Source: Balneolales bacterium
GTDB lineage: Bacteria > Bacteroidota > Rhodothermia > Balneolales > Natronogracilivirgulaceae
DNA length: 15,919 bases
Direction of reading: 5' to 3'
Assembly: GCA_007116685.1 (NCBI GenBank)
Contig: SKIC01000268.1
Coordinates: 1-15,919 of the forward strand
This document shows positions 13,173 through 15,919 of the stretch, piece after piece. A program made the translations under genes and the position numbers. Below the pieces are notes generated by a model that saw only the letters and a list, made by a program, of their open reading frames with translations, had not been told where the DNA came from and did not search any database. The number at the start of each line of letters is the position of its first letter. Position 1 is the stretch's first letter.

Positions 13173-15919
13173 TTGCAAGAAAATATAGTTATACGTGGTG
13201 CCAGAGAGCACAATCTTAAAAATATAGACATCGATATTCCAAGAGAACAGCTTGTGGTTATAACAGGTTTGTCCGGATCAGGGAAGTCTTCTTTGGCTTT
13301 CGATACGATTTATGCCGAAGGACAACGACGCTTTATGGAATCCCTGTCGGCGTATGCTCGTCAGTTTTTGGGGATGATGGAGCGTCCGCAAGTTGATTTT
13401 ATTGATGGGCTTTCTCCCGTTATTTCTATTGATCAAAAAACCACCAACCGTAATCCCCGCTCTACTGTGGGTACGGTCACCGAGATTTATGACTACCTGC
13501 GCCTGCTTTTTGCCAGAGTCGGAATTCCCTACAGCTACAAAAGCGGACGAATGATGAAAAAGCAAACCGCTGATGAAGTGGTTGGTAACATCATGGCCAT
13601 GGAAAAGGGAACTCGTGCTTACTGTCTCGCACCTGTTGTACGCGGACGAAAAGGGCATTACAGAGAGCTTTTTGAACAAACCATGAAGCAAGGTTTTATC
13701 CGGGTACGGGTTGATGGTGAATATCTTGAACTGGAAAAAGGTTTGCAGGTTGACCGATACAAAACGCATAATATCGAAGTTGTGGTAGATCGGTTTGTGA
13801 TTTCTGATAACAGCGCCGACCGCATCAGAAAAAGCGTGGAAATGGCTCTGGAAATGGCAGATGGCAATCTCATTCTTGCCGTAGAAAACAAAAATGGCCA
13901 CTACGAAGACGTCCTTTATTCCCAAAATTTATTCGATCCTGAAACCGGACTCTCCTACGAAGAGCCGGCACCAAACCTTTTTTCGTTTAACTCACCTTAC
14001 GGTGCCTGTAAAACATGTAGTGGTTTAGGCTATTCTTATGATGTGGATCCAGAACTGGTAATCCCAAACAGGAAGTTACGTATTAGCGAGGGCGCCATTC
14101 GTTTTCTAGGGGAACCACGCAGCATATTCCTATTCAAGCAGATTAAAGCCATTTTAGATGTTTATAATTGCGATTTTGATACGCCCATTAAAAAATATCC
14201 CGAAGAACTGCTGAATATTTTGTTGGATGGTTCAGGAGAACAAACTTTCGACGTCAGTTACGATTTCAAAGACAATAGCGTAACCTATAAGCACAGTTTT
14301 GAGGGATTAGCCTCCATCATCCGCGATCAATACGAAAACAGCAAATCTCCCAAACAGAGAGATAAAGCCAAAGCCTACATGAATCGGGTATCTTGTCCGG
14401 ATTGTAAAGGCGGAAGATTAAATCGCGAGGCATTGTCTTACAAAGTTGGTGCGCACACTATCCATGATTTGGTTTCTATGGATATCAACCAGCTTCGGGA
14501 TGCGATTAATACACTTGAATTAAATGAGCGACAACAAAAAATCGGACATCAGATTTTAAAGGAAATCCGGGATCGTATCGACTTTCTCCTCAATGTGGGC
14601 TTGAATTATCTCACACTTGACCGGGAAGCGCAGACTTTATCCGGTGGCGAAGCTCAGCGCATTCGATTGGCTACTCAAATCGGGACACAACTGGTTGGTG
14701 TGCTCTATATTTTGGATGAACCCAGCATCGGTTTGCATCAGCGAGATAATATCAAACTGATTCGCTCACTCGAACTTTTGCGAGATCTAGGAAACAGCGT
14801 AATCGTGGTAGAACACGATCGCGAGACCATAGAAAAGGCTGATTTTGTGGTAGATTTAGGTCCGGGAGCAGGAACATATGGCGGTGAAATTGTAAGCTAC
14901 GGCACACCTGAAGAACTCACACCCGATTCTATGACAGCCCGCTTCATGAATTATACCGAGTTCATTGATTTGCCGGATAAGCGCCGAAAAGGCAGCGGAA
15001 AAAGTATAGCCATCAGCGGTGCGCGAGGTCATAATTTGAAAAGCGTAGATTTAGAATTACCTATCGGCAAATTTATCTGTGTAACCGGCGTGAGCGGAAG
15101 TGGGAAAAGTTCGCTCATCAATCAAACTTTGGTACCCATTTTAACTTCCCATTTCTACAAATCGAAAGCAGCAGCCCTGCCCTACGACGAAATAACAGGT
15201 TTAGAGCATATCGATAAGGTTATTTCTATTGACCAAAGTCCGATTGGGCGCACACCCAGATCAAATCCCGGTACTTACACCAAAGTTTTCGATTATATCA
15301 GAAATCTTTTCGCAGAACTTCCCGAAGCCAAAATCCGTGGATATGACCGCGGGCGTTTCTCTTTCAACGTGAAAGGTGGGCGCTGTGAAACCTGCTCCGG
15401 AGACGGCGTGAGGAAAATCGAGATGAACTTCCTGCCGGATGTGTATGTGAATTGCGAAACCTGCCGGGGAAAGCGATATAATCGGGAAACCCTTGAAATC
15501 CACTACAAAGGCAAAAATATTTCTGACGTTCTCCAAATGCCTATCAGCGATGCTGTTTCCTTTTTTGATTCGGTTCCAAGAATCAAACGCGTCTTGGAAA
15601 CTTTGGATGCGGTTGGATTGGGATATCTCACATTAGGACAGAGTAGTACAACGCTTTCAGGCGGTGAAGCTCAGCGTATTAAACTCGCCAGAGAGTTGTC
15701 AAAAATCGGTACGGGAGATACACTTTATATCATGGATGAGCCCACAACCGGTTTGCATTTTCAAGATGTAAAAATGCTGGTTAATGTAATCCAGATGTTA
15801 GTTGATAAAGGAAATACAGTGGTTGTGATTGAACACAATATGGATGTAATCAAAGCCGCTGATTGGGTTGTTGATATGGGCCCTGAAGGCGGAAAAGAAG
15901 GCGGGAATGTATTGGTAAC
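13173..15919 (+). CDS. uvrA: UvrA, excinuclease ABC subunit A (partial, 3' end outside window)
   Basis: DNA-damage recognition ATPase of nucleotide excision repair. As a dimer it loads UvrB on lesions. About 915 of some 940-950 residues are present. There are two ABC modules: Walker A G32-LSGSGKS-39 and G639-VSGSGKS-646; signatures LSGGEAQR at 489-496 and 828-835; Walker B YILDEPSIGL near 510 and YIMDEPTTGL near 850. Zinc-module cysteines are C279/C282 with C408/C411, and C738/C741 with C761/C764. The insertion and UvrB-binding regions (SLSAYARQFLGMMERP; PRSTVGTVTEIYDYLRLLFA) are intact. The start must be the TTG at 13173, giving QENIVIRGAREHN: an in-frame TAA lies only three codons upstream and no ATG fits. 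No Shine-Dalgarno site is seen. Divergently transcribed from the beta-propeller gene. Confidence 0.98.
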   Translation, partial: MQENIVIRGAREHNLKNIDIDIPREQLVVITGLSGSGKSSLAFDTIYAEGQRRFMESLSAYARQFLGMMERPQVDFIDGLSPVISIDQKTTNRNPRSTVGTVTEIYDYLRLLFARVGIPYSYKSGRMMKKQTADEVVGNIMAMEKGTRAYCLAPVVRGRKGHYRELFEQTMKQGFIRVRVDGEYLELEKGLQVDRYKTHNIEVVVDRFVISDNSADRIRKSVEMALEMADGNLILAVENKNGHYEDVLYSQNLFDPETGLSYEEPAPNLFSFNSPYGACKTCSGLGYSYDVDPELVIPNRKLRISEGAIRFLGEPRSIFLFKQIKAILDVYNCDFDTPIKKYPEELLNILLDGSGEQTFDVSYDFKDNSVTYKHSFEGLASIIRDQYENSKSPKQRDKAKAYMNRVSCPDCKGGRLNREALSYKVGAHTIHDLVSMDINQLRDAINTLELNERQQKIGHQILKEIRDRIDFLLNVGLNYLTLDREAQTLSGGEAQRIRLATQIGTQLVGVLYILDEPSIGLHQRDNIKLIRSLELLRDLGNSVIVVEHDRETIEKADFVVDLGPGAGTYGGEIVSYGTPEELTPDSMTARFMNYTEFIDLPDKRRKGSGKSIAISGARGHNLKSVDLELPIGKFICVTGVSGSGKSSLINQTLVPILTSHFYKSKAAALPYDEITGLEHIDKVISIDQSPIGRTPRSNPGTYTKVFDYIRNLFAELPEAKIRGYDRGRFSFNVKGGRCETCSGDGVRKIEMNFLPDVYVNCETCRGKRYNRETLEIHYKGKNISDVLQMPISDAVSFFDSVPRIKRVLETLDAVGLGYLTLGQSSTTLSGGEAQRIKLARELSKIGTGDTLYIMDEPTTGLHFQDVKMLVNVIQMLVDKGNTVVVIEHNMDVIKAADWVVDMGPEGGKEGGNVLV

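Noticed and set aside
13278..13925. 215-residue minus-strand ORF
   Set aside because: Fully antisense to the conserved N-terminal half of uvrA; low-complexity composition, no motif.
1..15919. CRISPR array, prophage, insertion sequence or tRNA
   Set aside because: No regularly spaced direct repeats, transposase or phage proteins, or cloverleaf-like sequences were seen on either strand.

Overview
The window looks like chromosomal housekeeping and cell-envelope DNA from a free-living Bacteroidota-type bacterium (Bacteroidota, Rhodothermota or Balneolota). The evidence is a secreted protease ending in a typical type IX secretion (T9SS) sorting domain, a PorV/PorQ-like outer-membrane barrel, a Wzi-like barrel, UvrA of the Bacteroidota type, moderate-to-low GC, weak or absent Shine-Dalgarno sites on most genes, and REP-like intergenic palindromes. 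The exact lineage is an inference. I see no phage, transposase, tRNA, rRNA or CRISPR array.

Layout from left to right. 1-993 (-): 5' part of a class C beta-lactamase-like serine hydrolase that runs off the left edge. 1183-2289 (-): M29 metallo-aminopeptidase. 2482-5040 (-): large exported HExxH metalloprotease-like protein with an Ig-like domain and a T9SS tail. Two related palindromic repeats lie about 90-100 bp past the stop codons of these last two genes. 8388 down to 5314 (-): a likely operon of a Wzi-like outer-membrane protein, a Rieske non-heme iron oxygenase whose start is coupled to the Wzi stop, and a small membrane-anchored protein of unknown function. 8499-9665 (+): a PorV-like barrel divergent from that operon, with its own hairpin terminator and then two REP-like palindromes. 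9907-10350 (-): a small heat-shock protein with a strong Shine-Dalgarno site and a near-consensus sigma-54 type promoter. 10550-11941 (-): class II DAHP synthase, the first enzyme of the shikimate pathway. 12050-12958 (-): a secreted Asp-box beta-propeller. 13173-15919 (+): uvrA, running off the right edge.

Most genes are separate transcription units. The clear functional grouping is the Wzi/Rieske/small-membrane-protein operon.

The observations most worth a second look are regulatory. (i) Two mutually exclusive hairpins lie between the beta-propeller gene and DAHP synthase, just after an upstream ORF that ends Trp-Tyr-Trp-Gln-Pro. This resembles a terminator/antiterminator in front of the aromatic-pathway gene. 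(ii) A -24/-12-like element precedes hsp20, with a 10-bp inverted repeat about 100 bp upstream that could be either an enhancer or the DAHP synthase terminator. (iii) A TTAG/CTAA dyad precedes uvrA and is a candidate DNA-damage operator. No obviously new multi-gene system is visible.
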